Below, in pieces: positions 1 through 8,743 of a stretch of DNA of 64,000 nt. Each line of letters opens with the position of its first letter. Within the stretch, counting starts at the first letter, position 1. Under the pieces are notes generated by a model, which saw only the letters and a program-made list of their open reading frames with translations, did not search any database and was not told the origin of the DNA. A program made the position numbers and the translations under genes. Origin of the DNA: Cryptomeria japonica (Eukaryota; Streptophyta; Pinopsida; Cupressales; Cupressaceae); NCBI RefSeq assembly GCF_030272615.1, contig NC_081409.1:20092260-20156259 (forward strand), written 5' to 3'.

Positions 1-27
1 TCACAGTGGCAATCCGACTCTCTCTCT

Positions 28-1355
28 TCACTGGACCCGACCACCTAAGACACCTAATCTACCACCTCCACCACCTCCACCATCTCCTCCTCCTCCCCCT
101 CCACCTCCACCATCTCCTCCTCCACCTCCATCGTCTCCTCTCCCTCCTCCACCTACTATCGGTCCTCGACCTCCTCCCCTCCTCCATCTCCATCCCCTCT
201 CATCCTCAAAAGCAGGAATCAGCTCTGCTGGATCGGATATCCACAGAATTAGATGAGCTACCATATACTGTGTATACTCATCTGACACCCCAGCATCCAC
301 CACCCTTGGTATATCCCATGGCCTCACCTGAAGCATTTGGAACTCTGCCAATGCCTGATCATATGGAAGTACTGGCCCCCATGCATATCTCTCTTGCACT
401 ACTTTGGCATACTCCCCTGATCCCCTCGACAGTCCCTACTGCCGTCCAAACTGCCTCAGAACCCTCCCTGGCACCTGTCTCTCTACATCATAGGATGTCT
501 GCCCAGTCAGGAATCAAGTTATGAATACATAGGGCAAGGCCTCCGCATCATCCTCCCATGGCTCAGACTCTAGATAAGGTCTCCAGATCACTGCATCAAG
601 ATCATCCAACTCCCACTACCACCACTCTAACTTCACCAGGTGGGGCTGACACATCATGCCACTGTACATGAACATATAAGGCTAATCAACAACCTGAAAT
701 CTAAGACTCACTGGTCAAGTCACTAGTAAGTGCTCCCATGCCCAAATGTGTAACAACATCACTCCTACTGCGAAAGACCCTCTCCCATGGTACACTACCT
801 CATGCAACTCTTAATACATGTGCACTAACATGCACGGTCCCCAAGCAAATCAAGTCCCCTCCGTCATCATCTTCTCTATAACCTATCCCCATCCAACAAC
901 TAGACCATGCGAGCGCCTATCAGGACACAGTAGCCCTCCCATGATCCTAGATAAAACTACAGGCAATGGCTCATACAACGCTGCAATGTCCTCCCAAGCT
1001 ATGGAGTTGTCATGAATGAACACATCCTCATCAAAGAATCGCTGCACTGCTAGAGTCCCCCATGCTCTGCAATATGTAACTAGCTCACCCCAAATGGGAA
1101 TATGAAGGATACGCCACACATCCTCTAATGTCATTATCATCTCCCCCTATATAAGGTGAAATGTGCACATCTCACTATGCTAGCGCTCTGCTAAAGCTAT
1201 AATCAAACTGTGATTTATTCAAATCATGAGCATATGCATCACATCGTACAACCCAGTCACTGCAATGCAATCAATCTTGGCCTCTATCAGTCGATCCCGT
1301 AACCCCTGTGTCATTGGATGTCTGTCGCGTAACTGTAACACGCGTAGATCCTCCT
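28..1355 (-). pseudogene. T1 antisense PMD gene, exon 2 (degraded)
   Basis: The plant mobile domain is recognised from TLEDVWRILHIPIWGELV near 1085-1135, which aligns with TLEDVWRILRILIHGEM in T3. Upstream residues ALAER and FHLxxGEM are also present. The C-terminal part (399 down to 28) starts ERYAWGPVLPYDQALAEFQM and runs into a Gly/Asp/Arg-rich tail encoded by a CCACCT/CTCCTC low-complexity tract (60-190). Several stops interrupt the frame, for example between the N-terminal helices and the FHL motif. Exon 2 most likely starts at 1355 after a TGTAG acceptor. PMD proteins such as Arabidopsis MAIN and MAIL1 are nuclear and linked to silencing and genome maintenance; PMDs captured by transposons are also known. 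This copy is dead as a protein gene. Confidence 0.7.
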
Positions 1356-2019
1356 ACACATGAGCATCAATCAATCATCATTAGTTGTTTTGTTTTCAAA
1401 CTTTCTTAAGTTTAAATCTAGACTATCAACAGATACTTTTATCAAGTATCTTCGGGTCTCAATAGGTAAGCAATCATGGCACACCTAGACTTCAAACAGA
1501 CATTTATCCTAATGATCTAAGTCTCATCAGGGTTGCTATGGTTCAAAATAACTCTCACTTCACATCCCTATCCATCCATTATTGACATCGGGAGATTTTT
1601 GTTCACACACACTAGGGCATCTATTTTCCTCAACAAAAGCGCTACTTCCTAAACAATAGTGCTCAAACCCTCTCAATAGCGCTAAACCCCAAACAAAAGT
1701 GCTTAATCAACCCTACAAAAGTGCTAAAATTACAACCGCACTATAAGACCTATGCAATAGCACTTCTTAAAGACAAAAGTGCTCAATTGACCCCTCAATC
1801 GTGCTAAACAAACAATAGCACTTAAACATGCACACACTAGTGCTAATATTTTCAATAGCACTCAAACAACAGCACAATAGCGCCATTGCAGCACAAAAGC
1901 ACTAGTTAATTGGACAAAAGTGCCAAAACATAGTTTCAACGCTATTGTCCTGACTCAACTTGGACTCAGCAAAAAACATGACAAAAATGTATAAAATTAA
2001 AAATTTCAAATTTGCATAC
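1356..2019 (-). other. T1 PMD intron 1 with AGYGCT motif array
   Basis: Inferred intron of 664 bp. Positions 1630-1935 hold about 14 short blocks of the type CAAAAGTGCT, CAATAGCGCT and CAATAGCACT, spaced roughly 15-35 bp. AGTGCT and AGCACT are reverse complements and AGCGCT is self-complementary, so the array can pair with itself in many registers. Confidence 0.5.
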
Positions 2020-2094
2020 CGCTGGTCCATAGTCGTTTGGCTGATGGAATTGATGGACGAGCTCGAAACGGTGCTCTGCAATAGGTACTGGCAT
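2020..2094 (-). CDS. T1 antisense PMD gene, predicted exon 1 (25 codons)
   Basis: An ATG at 2094 opens 25 codons ending Tyr-Gly-Pro-Ala immediately before a GTATGC donor (2019-2014). T3 has the same layout: 26 codons ending Asp-Ala-Gly-Ala-Ala before GTATGG. The peptides share little sequence, but position, length, phase 0 and donor are conserved. A TATA-like TTTAAAT lies about 100 bp upstream. Splicing is inferred from comparing four copies, not observed. Confidence 0.5.
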
Positions 2095-2191
2095 CTTGAC
2101 TGCTCCTCGCTCCTCTAAAATGTCACTATCCGAGCTCTGGTTTCACACTGGTCACGGTAACAAATGATCCTATTTTCACCCCTTTCTCCTC

Positions 2192-2199
2192 ATTTAAAC
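2192..2199 (-). promoter_or_regulatory. TATA-like box of T1 antisense PMD gene
   Basis: On the minus strand this reads GGGTTTAAATGAGG. It corresponds in position to GGGCTATAAATGAGACC in T3 and lies about 100 bp upstream of the exon 1 ATG. Confidence 0.4.
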
Positions 2200-2354
2200 C
2201 CTTTGTTGTCACTGTAACTTTCTCCCACTCACCGCCATGGTCCTTGTGAACTTCCCGAGCCTCCTATTTCTCCATTTTACTTTCGATTTCTTCTATTTTT
2301 CACCCGTGTTGCTAGATTCTTCTCCTCTACCACCCTGCCAATTTTCATTCTTTT

Positions 2355-2401
2355 TCGAGAGATCATCTGATTTTTTCAAAAAAAATTGGCCCATCTCTCG
2401 A
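2355..2401. other. T1 distal stem-loop (TCGAGAGAT stem)
   Basis: Perfect 9-bp arms TCGAGAGAT (2355-2363) and ATCTCTCGA (2393-2401). T2, T3 and T4 have a stem with different bases but preserved pairing at the same place. Confidence 0.6.
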
Positions 2402-2463
2402 GGAGGCATACCACCCAACAAATTAACATTTTATGGGGGATTTCTTCACAGCTATTTTTCTTT

Positions 2464-2499
2464 CTTTGAAATGATGTGATAAACCACACTGTCTCAAAG
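2464..2499. other. T1 polypurine-tract stem-loop
   Basis: A 36-nt inverted repeat between CTTTGA (2464) and TCAAAG (to 2499), with an inner TGTG/CACA pairing. It overlaps the start of the polypurine tract. The equivalents in T2, T3 and T4 are also exactly 36 nt. Confidence 0.6.
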
Positions 2500-2508
2500 A
2501 GGGGCAAA
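2496..2508 (+). other. T1 polypurine tract
   Basis: AAAGAGGGGCAAA abuts the LTR start TGTAGTC. The reverse complement is found at the matching spot in T2, T3 and T4. It primes plus-strand DNA synthesis. Confidence 0.75.
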
Positions 2509-3697
2509 TGTAGTCACATAAATCTATCCATTTTAATTATATAAATATTTGCTATTTATTTGGTAAAAAATCCACTAGCCATCAATTAATTAAATTAAAT
2601 ATTTAATTAATTCATCTTCAAATATTCTCCTATTAATTAAATAAATTATTGAATTTATTTTAATTAAATCATTATACCAAATTCACAAATCAATTAAATG
2701 AATAAATCATATTTATTTCATTTAAATCCCCTATTCTTCTTTTAAATAAATTAAATAAAACATTTATTTAAATCATTTATCCCCCCACTTGCATTTTCCT
2801 ACAAATGCAACTTGCACACATTTATTGAAATAAATGAATTTTTATTTTAATAAAAATCCTATTTCTCCTCACCCACCAAATCCACTTGCATTCCTAAACC
2901 CCCTTCTAGATTATTCTAACCCCTTCCTAATTAACCTAATCCATCCCCTAATTATTGTCACATTCCTAAGCAACTTTAAGTCACTTCTCAAAGACTTCAA
3001 AGTCTTTGAAAAACATTTAATACTTTGTGTGTTCAACAATTTAACCTCCAAAGTCTTCCAAAACCACTAATGGCTCTTACATGACCATTAATGGCTCTTA
3101 CATAACCATTTATAGTTATTTCAACTTGCACTCATGTGTCTCCTCAAACATTTATTGCTTTGACCATGGTTATCCCTTTTGCCTTTGCACAAGAGTTTAT
3201 CCATTGGATAAAAGCTTTATTCTTTGAATAAAGAATTTATCCATTCAACTAACCTTGACCTTAACTTCCAAATTAACCTTCAGGTCATGTCAAGCATTTA
3301 ATGCTTATTCCCTCTCCTCTCAACCTATCTCACATTGACACATGTCATCCTGAGATTGGGTTGAAAGCCCTCACATGGATCTCAAATCATTCAATCCTGA
3401 CCCTTGTTGAGATTACTCAATCTCAACCATCCATTGCTCCATTTTTCCTATAAATAGAGCCCATTTCTTCATAATCCAGATCTTGAAAACTTGTATGCAT
3501 TTAACCTATAGTGAATTTTAGAGAGCATTTAGCATAAATAACTCATATATTGTCATCTTGGACTAAAATAAATCTTATTTCTTTTTCATAATATGTTTTA
3601 TTTGTTTGTTTTACACTTGCATAGCATAAGCTTGAGATCATTTACAATCTTGAATCTCCATAAGCATCCATAGTGCAAAAAGCTACTGAGAGCTACA
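2509..3697 (+). repeat. T1 3' LTR
   Basis: Starts TGTAGTCACA directly after the polypurine tract. It is very AT-rich, with repeated TTAATTAAAT-type tracts at 2580-2780. A core-promoter TATA box, TATAAATA, sits at 3449-3456 and marks the U3/R side. The right boundary is approximate. Confidence 0.6.
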
Positions 3698-3993
3698 CTA
3701 TTTTGCAACTTGGAGAGGAGAGGAACAAGGAAGGAGAAACTACCAGCATGGTAGAGAGCATTTGGAGGAGATTAATTGCTTTTTGTAGATTCCTTAAGCT
3801 TTATTTTTGCTTAGTAGTGTCTTTCTTGATATGCTTGCTTAAGATAGTTTTTAATTTGTGATTTTCTAACATCTAACAATCGACTCTTGTTGTTTCTTGT
3901 TTTGGTGTTTGTTTATCCTAACCTTGTCCTTTTTGCAGAGCATCACCTTCAATCGCCTACAATTTCTCATTGGAGTGTGCATTTGTGAACAAT
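3698..3993 (-). repeat. Inverted LTR start of a Sirevirus-like copia element
   Basis: Read on the minus strand from 3993 leftwards, this begins TGTTCACAAATGCACACTCC and continues with CCAATGAGAAATT and ATTGAAGGT blocks. These align with the S1 LTR start at 5648 (TGTTGAAAAATTCACAATCC). It therefore appears to be the start of a related LTR in opposite orientation. Similarity is clear only over about the first 70 bases; 3698-3890 is unassigned. Confidence 0.45.
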
Positions 3994-4025
3994 CTCCCCC
4001 TTTGGCATTGATGGCAAAGGGGGAG
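3994..4025. other. Palindromic junction of two opposed polypurine tracts
   Basis: CTCCCCCTTTG (3994-4004) and CAAAGGGGGAG (4015-4025) are perfect 11-bp inverted arms around a 10-nt spacer. The left arm with its flank looks like a minus-strand polypurine tract plus LTR (as in S2 at 43828); the right arm looks like a plus-strand tract (as at 5484). Confidence 0.6.
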
Positions 4026-4065
4026 TAGTGGAGATGAGAAAAATGATCAACATAAGACATCATTA

Positions 4066-4480
4066 GGAGAGAACAAAGAGAAACCATCAGAGCAACAAGC
4101 TCTTATTGAGGAAAACACTAAGAAATAGGTAGAGCAACATGATTCACATGAACTATTGTAGTTGAAAACATTATAATTGGGGCAAAACAACAAACTAAAG
4201 CACCAAATGATCCCTTGGATACAGGAAAGGCAGATACCAAAGGTACACACATTAATGTATCTACTGAGTCACCAGTAGTAGACAGTATAGAGGTAGACCA
4301 AGAGAAACTGACAGATACATCAGAGCTAGACTCACAAAAACCGGTAGTGGATGACATAGTGAAATTATTTGAAGCACAAACATAGACACCATCAGGAAAG
4401 AACAAAGAGAAACCATCAGAGCAATAGGCTCTTACTAAGGAAAACACTGAGAAACGGGTAGAGAAATAGGATTCACAAGT
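4066..4480 (+). repeat. Internal duplication in S1, period about 327 bp
   Basis: The block starting near 4066 (AACAAAGAGAAACCATCAGA, then GCTCTTA and GGAAAACACT) recurs near 4393 with the same order and spacing. Both copies carry in-frame stops. Confidence 0.6.
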
Positions 4481-4754
4481 ACATACTCAGACAGTACCAT
4501 CGGCTACATCTAACAAGCCCAAACCTTTGGTAGTAGAAATGGAAACACAAACTGACCCTCTGGAGAAAGAGGAAAGCAAAGCTATCACAACCACCAACGG
4601 TTTATAGATTGTGAAATCAGTTGGATAGTCATCTAGTACATCTATGACTGAATTCAAGCCAACCAATGTAATGAATGTTCTATTAGATTCAATAAAGAAA
4701 ATAACAGAGTGTAATGCATAGGCATATAAGGCTATAGATGGTATTTTACCAATT

Positions 4755-5420
4755 TTGAAGATGATTGCTCCAAAGTGTATTATGGAGAATAAAGATTCCT
4801 TGAGCCAATTAGACACATTGTCTAAGTATATTATCGACAATCTAATAACACTGGATCAAATAAATGAAGACACCTTCCAAGAGAAAATGAATAAAGAAAA
4901 GGAAAAATTCTTTGAGGAAACAGTTAAGAATAATAAGGAACAAATGGAAACCTTATTACCAGTATTAGGAAAAACAAAATTGGACTTCAAGAAACTGTAT
5001 AGAGATACCTGCAAAATTGATATTTTGATAGAGGACATAGATTCAGAGATCGGCAAAGCAAAAAAAGAAATCAACAATATTGCTGACAACTTAATAGGAA
5101 CATTAGATTCATTTTTGGTAGTTGAAAAGGAAATTGCAGTTCTTGAGGAGAAAATTGAAAAATTAGAAAAAGATAAAGAAAGAATAAAATCTAAGGCAAA
5201 GGATTTAAAGTGCAAACTAGGCCCTAAACTAGATAACCTCATTTCTTTGAGAAAAGAGATTTTTGAGGCTCTAGTTCCAGGACTTAAGATACCGGAAGAG
5301 AAAATGCACATACTCACCGGTACAATTCAGAGAACAGAAGTAGCAATAAAGGATAGTGAAAGGTTCAATGACAGTCAAAATTTTGCATTTGCGGACATCT
5401 ATCAGATTGTAACCCACTAG
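4755..5420 (+). CDS. S1 coiled-coil ORF downstream of pol (221 aa)
   Basis: No conserved enzymatic motif is seen. The product is Lys/Glu-rich, with a predicted coiled coil about residues 30-160 (for example KEIAVLEEKIEKLEKDKERI, about 125-145). The same frame extends upstream to about 4480 with only a few stops, so the 221-aa piece is the C-terminal part of a longer ancestral protein. A third ORF between RNase H and the LTR, sometimes called env-like, is known in Sirevirus-type copia elements, and this position fits. I see no transmembrane segment or signal peptide. A host fragment captured by the element cannot be excluded. Confidence 0.5.
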   Translation: MKMIAPKCIMENKDSLSQLDTLSKYIIDNLITLDQINEDTFQEKMNKEKEKFFEETVKNNKEQMETLLPVLGKTKLDFKKLYRDTCKIDILIEDIDSEIGKAKKEINNIADNLIGTLDSFLVVEKEIAVLEEKIEKLEKDKERIKSKAKDLKCKLGPKLDNLISLRKEIFEALVPGLKIPEEKMHILTGTIQRTEVAIKDSERFNDSQNFAFADIYQIVTH

Positions 5421-5636
5421 TTACAAGGATCTAGGCAGGAATCACACTCCATTAACATTGAATGACAACCTTTGTCATTGATTCCAAAGGGGGAGTAGTG
5501 GAGATTAGAAAAATGATTAGTAGAAGATATCATCAGCTCAGGGGGAGCACACATTTTGGTTGTTTTGGCAGATTCTTTTGGAAAATATTTTTGGTCACTT
5601 TTTGGATTTTTCTCATGAGTGTTGCCATCAATGCCA

Positions 5637-5647
5637 AAGGGGGAGAT
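5637..5647 (+). other. S1 polypurine tract next to 3' LTR
   Basis: AAAGGGGGAGA directly precedes the LTR start TGTTG at 5648. Confidence 0.65.
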
Positions 5648-6362
5648 TGTTGAAAAATTCACAATCCAATGAGAAATTTTAGGTTATTGAAGGTATTGTC
5701 ATTGATGACAACCTTAAAATCATATGACACCAGTAGACATCGGCATATGTTCACCGACACTGAAAAGATTGATTACCGGCACCATGGCCGATAGGATTTT
5801 ATTTATTACAAAATGTAATTAATTGTAATATCTTTTTGTAAGCCGACAAGGCAAGTTGTAATATGACTCATATAAGTATGAGTTCATGTAAATCATTTTT
5901 AGATATGCATATGGTTAGATTATTGATGTGAATATTAAGGTAGAGTTTGGTATAAGGTTTTGGAAGTTGTAGAGCTTAAACCAGTACTAGATCTGGCATA
6001 GCAGATGCCCTTTTGTAGCAGTATATGACATTGGATTTTCATAATCCACTTTTGTAAGTCAGTGAGACTTCTCCTTTTTGTATGTAAGCAGTGAGCTTTA
6101 GGTAGTTGGCCTTCCTGCATGTGCAGGCCCCTATTGTAACAGTAATATTCTCTTATTGGCCAGTAAGCGAATATTGTGGGTCATAAATCCCACCAAGGTT
6201 TTTCCCACACCGGGTTTCCTCATTAAAAATATTGTGTTATGGTGTGTCTTTCATGTTGTGGTTGTTGCTCTTATTTACTGCATTAATTTTGGTTTACCGG
6301 TACATAGTTTTGGAATTCTTTTCATTTAATAATGTAAGAAAATCAGCACACCGGTTAGATAC
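5648..6362 (+). repeat. S1 3' LTR, left part (interrupted by T2)
   Basis: Starts TGTTGAAAAATTC. It contains several CCGG-centred motifs (ACCGGC, ACCGGT). It is cut at 6362 by T2; the remainder is 41772-41812, ending CCTCTCAGT...CCTAACA. S2's LTR ends with the same CCTCTCAGT...CCTAACA pattern. Confidence 0.7.
6358..6362. repeat. T2 target-site duplication, left (GATAC)
   Basis: GATAC precedes the T2 LTR start and recurs at 41767-41771 directly after the other T2 LTR. Confidence 0.85.
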
Positions 6363-7130
6363 TGTATATGGTGAAAATGGATAACAATAATAATGATATT
6401 AAAAGGCTAAATGAATTCAACCACAAAACCCTAGCCTAACAACAACAAAGGTCTACCATAACATATGAAGATTACCTAAGACAATGCAAATCAAATGAAA
6501 TCACAAAGATTATACCATCACATGTCCAATAGGGTTTGGATCTCCATTCTTCCTATCTCCATTGATCTTGCTTGATATATTTGCTCTCAGATTCTATGTG
6601 TACAAGAGCTCAACAAAGAACGGAATGTGGTTGCAAGTAGGATCGCATATGCCAAGTAGTCAATTGATCAAGTAGTTAGGGTTTGATAATGAAGGAAGCA
6701 TCTCCTTATATAGAAGACACTATATGAAATGGAGGGATAAGATTGAGAGGTGTAAAAGGAGGTCGGCTATGATTAGAAGGTAGGTAAAAGAAATAATAAA
6801 ATAATGAAAGAGATAGGTAGTGTATGAATTAAGAGATGAATGACATGTGTCATGGGTAGAAAAGGTTAATGAATTAATTAAATAAATAAAGATTTATTTA
6901 ATTAATAGAAGAAGTGGGATCAATTAAATAAATAAGATATTTATTTAATTTAGGAAAAGGATGATTTAAATAAATAAATGTATTTATTTAAATGAGAAAT
7001 AAGGTTAGAAGAGGATAAATGAATTAATTAAATAAATAAAGATTTATTTAATTAATAGAAGAATTAAGCTTAGATAATTAAATAAATAAAATATTTATTT
7101 AATTAGACTGGACAATTTTGGGTGTCTACA
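6363..7130 (-). repeat. T2 3' LTR
   Basis: 768 bp, ends TG...CA. A minus-strand TATA box, CTATATAAGG, lies near 6704-6713. It contains repeated AATTAAATAAATAAA-type AT tracts at 6870-7100. Confidence 0.85.
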
Positions 7131-7144
7131 TTTTGCCCCTCTTT
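7131..7144 (-). other. T2 polypurine tract
   Basis: The minus strand reads AAAGAGGGGCAAAA immediately before the LTR start. Confidence 0.75.
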
Positions 7145-7176
7145 GAGACAATGCGGCTTGGCACGTTGTTTCAAAG
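7141..7176. other. T2 polypurine-tract stem-loop
   Basis: Arms CTTTGAGACAA (7141-7151) and TTGTTTCAAAG (7166-7176): 11 pairs including one G-T wobble, 36 nt in total. Confidence 0.65.
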
Positions 7177-7229
7177 AAGATAATATGAACTGATACAGAG
7201 TTTCTCCAAGATGGGAATGATATGCCCCC

Positions 7230-7280
7230 TCGAGAGATTGGATGAAAAAATGTTTGAAAAGATTGCAGACAATCTCTCGA
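7230..7280. other. T2 distal stem-loop (TCGAGAGATTG stem)
   Basis: Perfect 11-bp arms TCGAGAGATTG (7230-7240) and CAATCTCTCGA (7270-7280). Position and spacing from the polypurine tract match T1, T3 and T4, while the stem bases differ. Confidence 0.65.
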
Positions 7281-7371
7281 TAAGAAAGAAAAGCTAGAAT
7301 GGATTGACCAGATAAAGTGACAGAGTCACGGGATAACGAAGACTGACATAGGAGACTAGGGATAAGGTAGT

Positions 7372-7378
7372 CTATAAG
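7372..7378 (+). promoter_or_regulatory. TATA-like box of T2 antisense PMD gene
   Basis: CTATAAG lies 99 bp upstream of the exon 1 ATG at 7471, the same spacing as in the other three copies. Confidence 0.4.
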
Positions 7379-7470
7379 ATAGACCACGAGGGGAAAACGT
7401 CCTCATTGTCATCTACACCTCCAAGAGATTAGAGTGCAGAGAGAGAAAAGAGCAACAACAGTCAGCAGTG

Positions 7471-7536
7471 ATGGCTTTGGTTCACAGATTCGACCGCGTT
7501 CGTCGATTCCAGAGGCTAGCAGAGGCAGGAGAGCTA
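7471..7536 (+). CDS. T2 antisense PMD gene, predicted exon 1 (22 codons)
   Basis: An ATG opens 22 codons, rich in Arg, ending Gly-Glu-Leu before a consensus GTAAGT donor at 7537. Joining in phase 0 to an exon 2 at 8186 leads directly into the PMD frame. This is the strongest donor of the four copies. Confidence 0.5.
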
Positions 7537-8185
7537 GTAAGTACCACAAAACCTCCCTGTACTTTGATACATTTATTGTTGTCATTAATGCATGCTAGAT
7601 AGGGTAATAAATGTGTGTTTATGTCAGGAAAATGCATTTGTGTCCAAAAATGTGAATTTGTGTCTTCTAGGTCAAATCAACAGTTCTGTGATGAACATAC
7701 GCTATCGATTGGATAAGCTGCTGAGAGAATACACTCAAGCAAGTCCTCTAGGGAAGACTAGGATAACAAATAGGGCTAGGATTGACAATTATGTGATCTA
7801 ACATACATTGCCAATTAGGAAACTTCTCAAGAGGATTCACTCAAGCAGAGGCCCTAAGATAGGATAGATCAAGGCACTTTGTGATGAACAGTGAGTACCA
7901 AGATATAGTACTTTGTGATGAATAGGGAGTACTAAAATATGAGCAGCACTTTGTGATGAACAGTGAGTGCAAATGTGAGCAACACTTTGTGATGAACAGT
8001 GAGTGAAAAACACATAGTACTTTGTGATGAACAAGGAGTACCACTAGGATAGAAGCAACACTTTGTGATGAACAATGAGTGTCACTAGGATAGAATACCA
8101 TATGCACTTAGATAAAAAGTAGCATTTTGTGATGAACAGTGAATGCCACTATGACTAACATGATTGATTTGCTTGACTGCAAAAG
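7537..8185 (+). other. T2 PMD intron 1
   Basis: Inferred intron of 649 bp, from GTAAGT to an acceptor ending GCAAAAG. Its 3' part contains the seven-hairpin array (7873-8146). Confidence 0.45.
7873..8146 (+). repeat. Seven-unit hairpin array in T2 PMD intron
   Basis: Units of 25 nt start near 7875, 7909, 7946, 7982, 8017, 8058 and 8122. The conserved centre is TTGTGATGAACAGTG, with variants in units 2, 5 and 6. Five-base arms flank it: GTACT/AGTAC, GCACT/AGTGC, ACACT/AGTGT and GCATT/AATGC, so arm changes are compensated. An inner TGT/ACA pairing around GATGA is also kept. Confidence 0.8.
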
Positions 8186-8743
8186 TATTTGCCTATGTTG
8201 GAGTCACGGGAGAGATTCCTGTTGACGCAGAGATTGCAACCTGAGCTGACCTTTGAGGACCGAGCGGCTATTGAGGCTATGGGTCTGAGACATATTCTAT
8301 ATGTGCTTGAGTTTTGGGTGAACATGGGATTGCTGACTGCACTGGCGGAGAGGTGGCACTCTGTGACTTGCACTTTTCATTTGCCAATGGGGGAGATGAC
8401 AGTCACCCTAGAGGATGTATACAGGATTCTGCGGATACCGATCAATGGGGAGCTAATTCGGTATAATCGAGACGGAGACAGGGATGCCCTTAGACAAGTG
8501 TTTTAGGATCTAGGACTAGAGATTAGGGTTGGATACGTGGCATGGGATACCATGACATGGACAGGATTAGCACTACCAACAGTGTTGGAAGGAGTTATCA
8601 GTGGGTTCCTCTATCCGGATAGGGCGACACGAGGGGTGGCTGCAGAGAACACAGGGGCCAGGAGAGATTATCTTGGGGCGGGTCCTTCTATGCCTCAGAC
8701 TTTGTCAAGGCCAGCTGGCTTTGAGGGAGGGAAGTCATCATAG
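8186..8743 (+). pseudogene. T2 antisense PMD gene, exon 2 (short form)
   Basis: The frame reads through LTALAERWHSVTCTFHLPMG and TLEDVYRILRIPINGEL, the N-terminal half of the plant mobile domain. One TAG at 8504-8506 interrupts it; the sequence context (GTGTTTTAG) suits a CAG-to-TAG change. The frame then continues to a stop at 8743. The product would be about 208 aa with exon 1, against about 630 for T3. It lacks the acidic region and coiled coil, so T2 carries a truncated PMD or a distinct short form. The last residues are Gly/Ser/Lys-rich. Confidence 0.65.

Larger units (their letters stand above)
1..3697 (+). mobile_element. T1: 3' portion of a Tat-lineage Ty3/gypsy element
   Basis: Sense orientation is + because the polypurine tract (2496-2508) lies left of an LTR that begins TGTAGTCACA at 2509. 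The visible part holds an antisense plant-mobile-domain gene (2094 down to 28), the same content and order as in T2, T3 and T4 between integrase and 3' LTR. Gag and pol would lie left of the window. The right end is uncertain: the last plausible LTR terminus is GAGAGCTACA near 3697, but the LTR could run to about 3880. The target duplication cannot be checked because the other end is outside the window. Confidence 0.75.
3994..6362 (+). mobile_element. S1: Sirevirus-like Ty1/copia 3' region and 3' LTR (continues 41772-41812)
   Basis: AAAGGGGGAG-type polypurine motifs occur at 4015, 5484, about 5540 and 5637. Multiple polypurine tracts, together with a coiled-coil ORF beyond pol, are typical of Sirevirus copia elements. 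The last tract directly precedes an LTR starting TGTTG at 5648. No RT, integrase or RNase H is visible, so only the 3' end survives here. Confidence 0.6.

Noticed and set aside
6-524. Open frame on the + strand through a Leu/His-rich protein
   Set aside because: It is read antisense through the CCACCT/CTCCTC low-complexity tail of the T1 PMD remnant. Composition alone explains it.
2237-3070. Short + strand frames in the T1 3' region and LTR
   Set aside because: No motif, AT-rich composition, and they overlap the polypurine tract and LTR.
3673-3861. 62-codon + strand frame next to the T1 LTR
   Set aside because: It crosses the uncertain LTR boundary, has no recognisable domain, and has no counterpart near the other Tat LTRs.
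4118-4447. Cys/Ser-rich minus-strand frames in S1
   Set aside because: They are antisense shadows of the duplicated Lys/Glu-rich coding remnant on the + strand.
7837-8107. Minus-strand repeat proteins with THCSSQS or LFITKCC repeats
   Set aside because: They are the seven-hairpin array read in reverse. The DNA-level pairing explains the pattern better than a protein.
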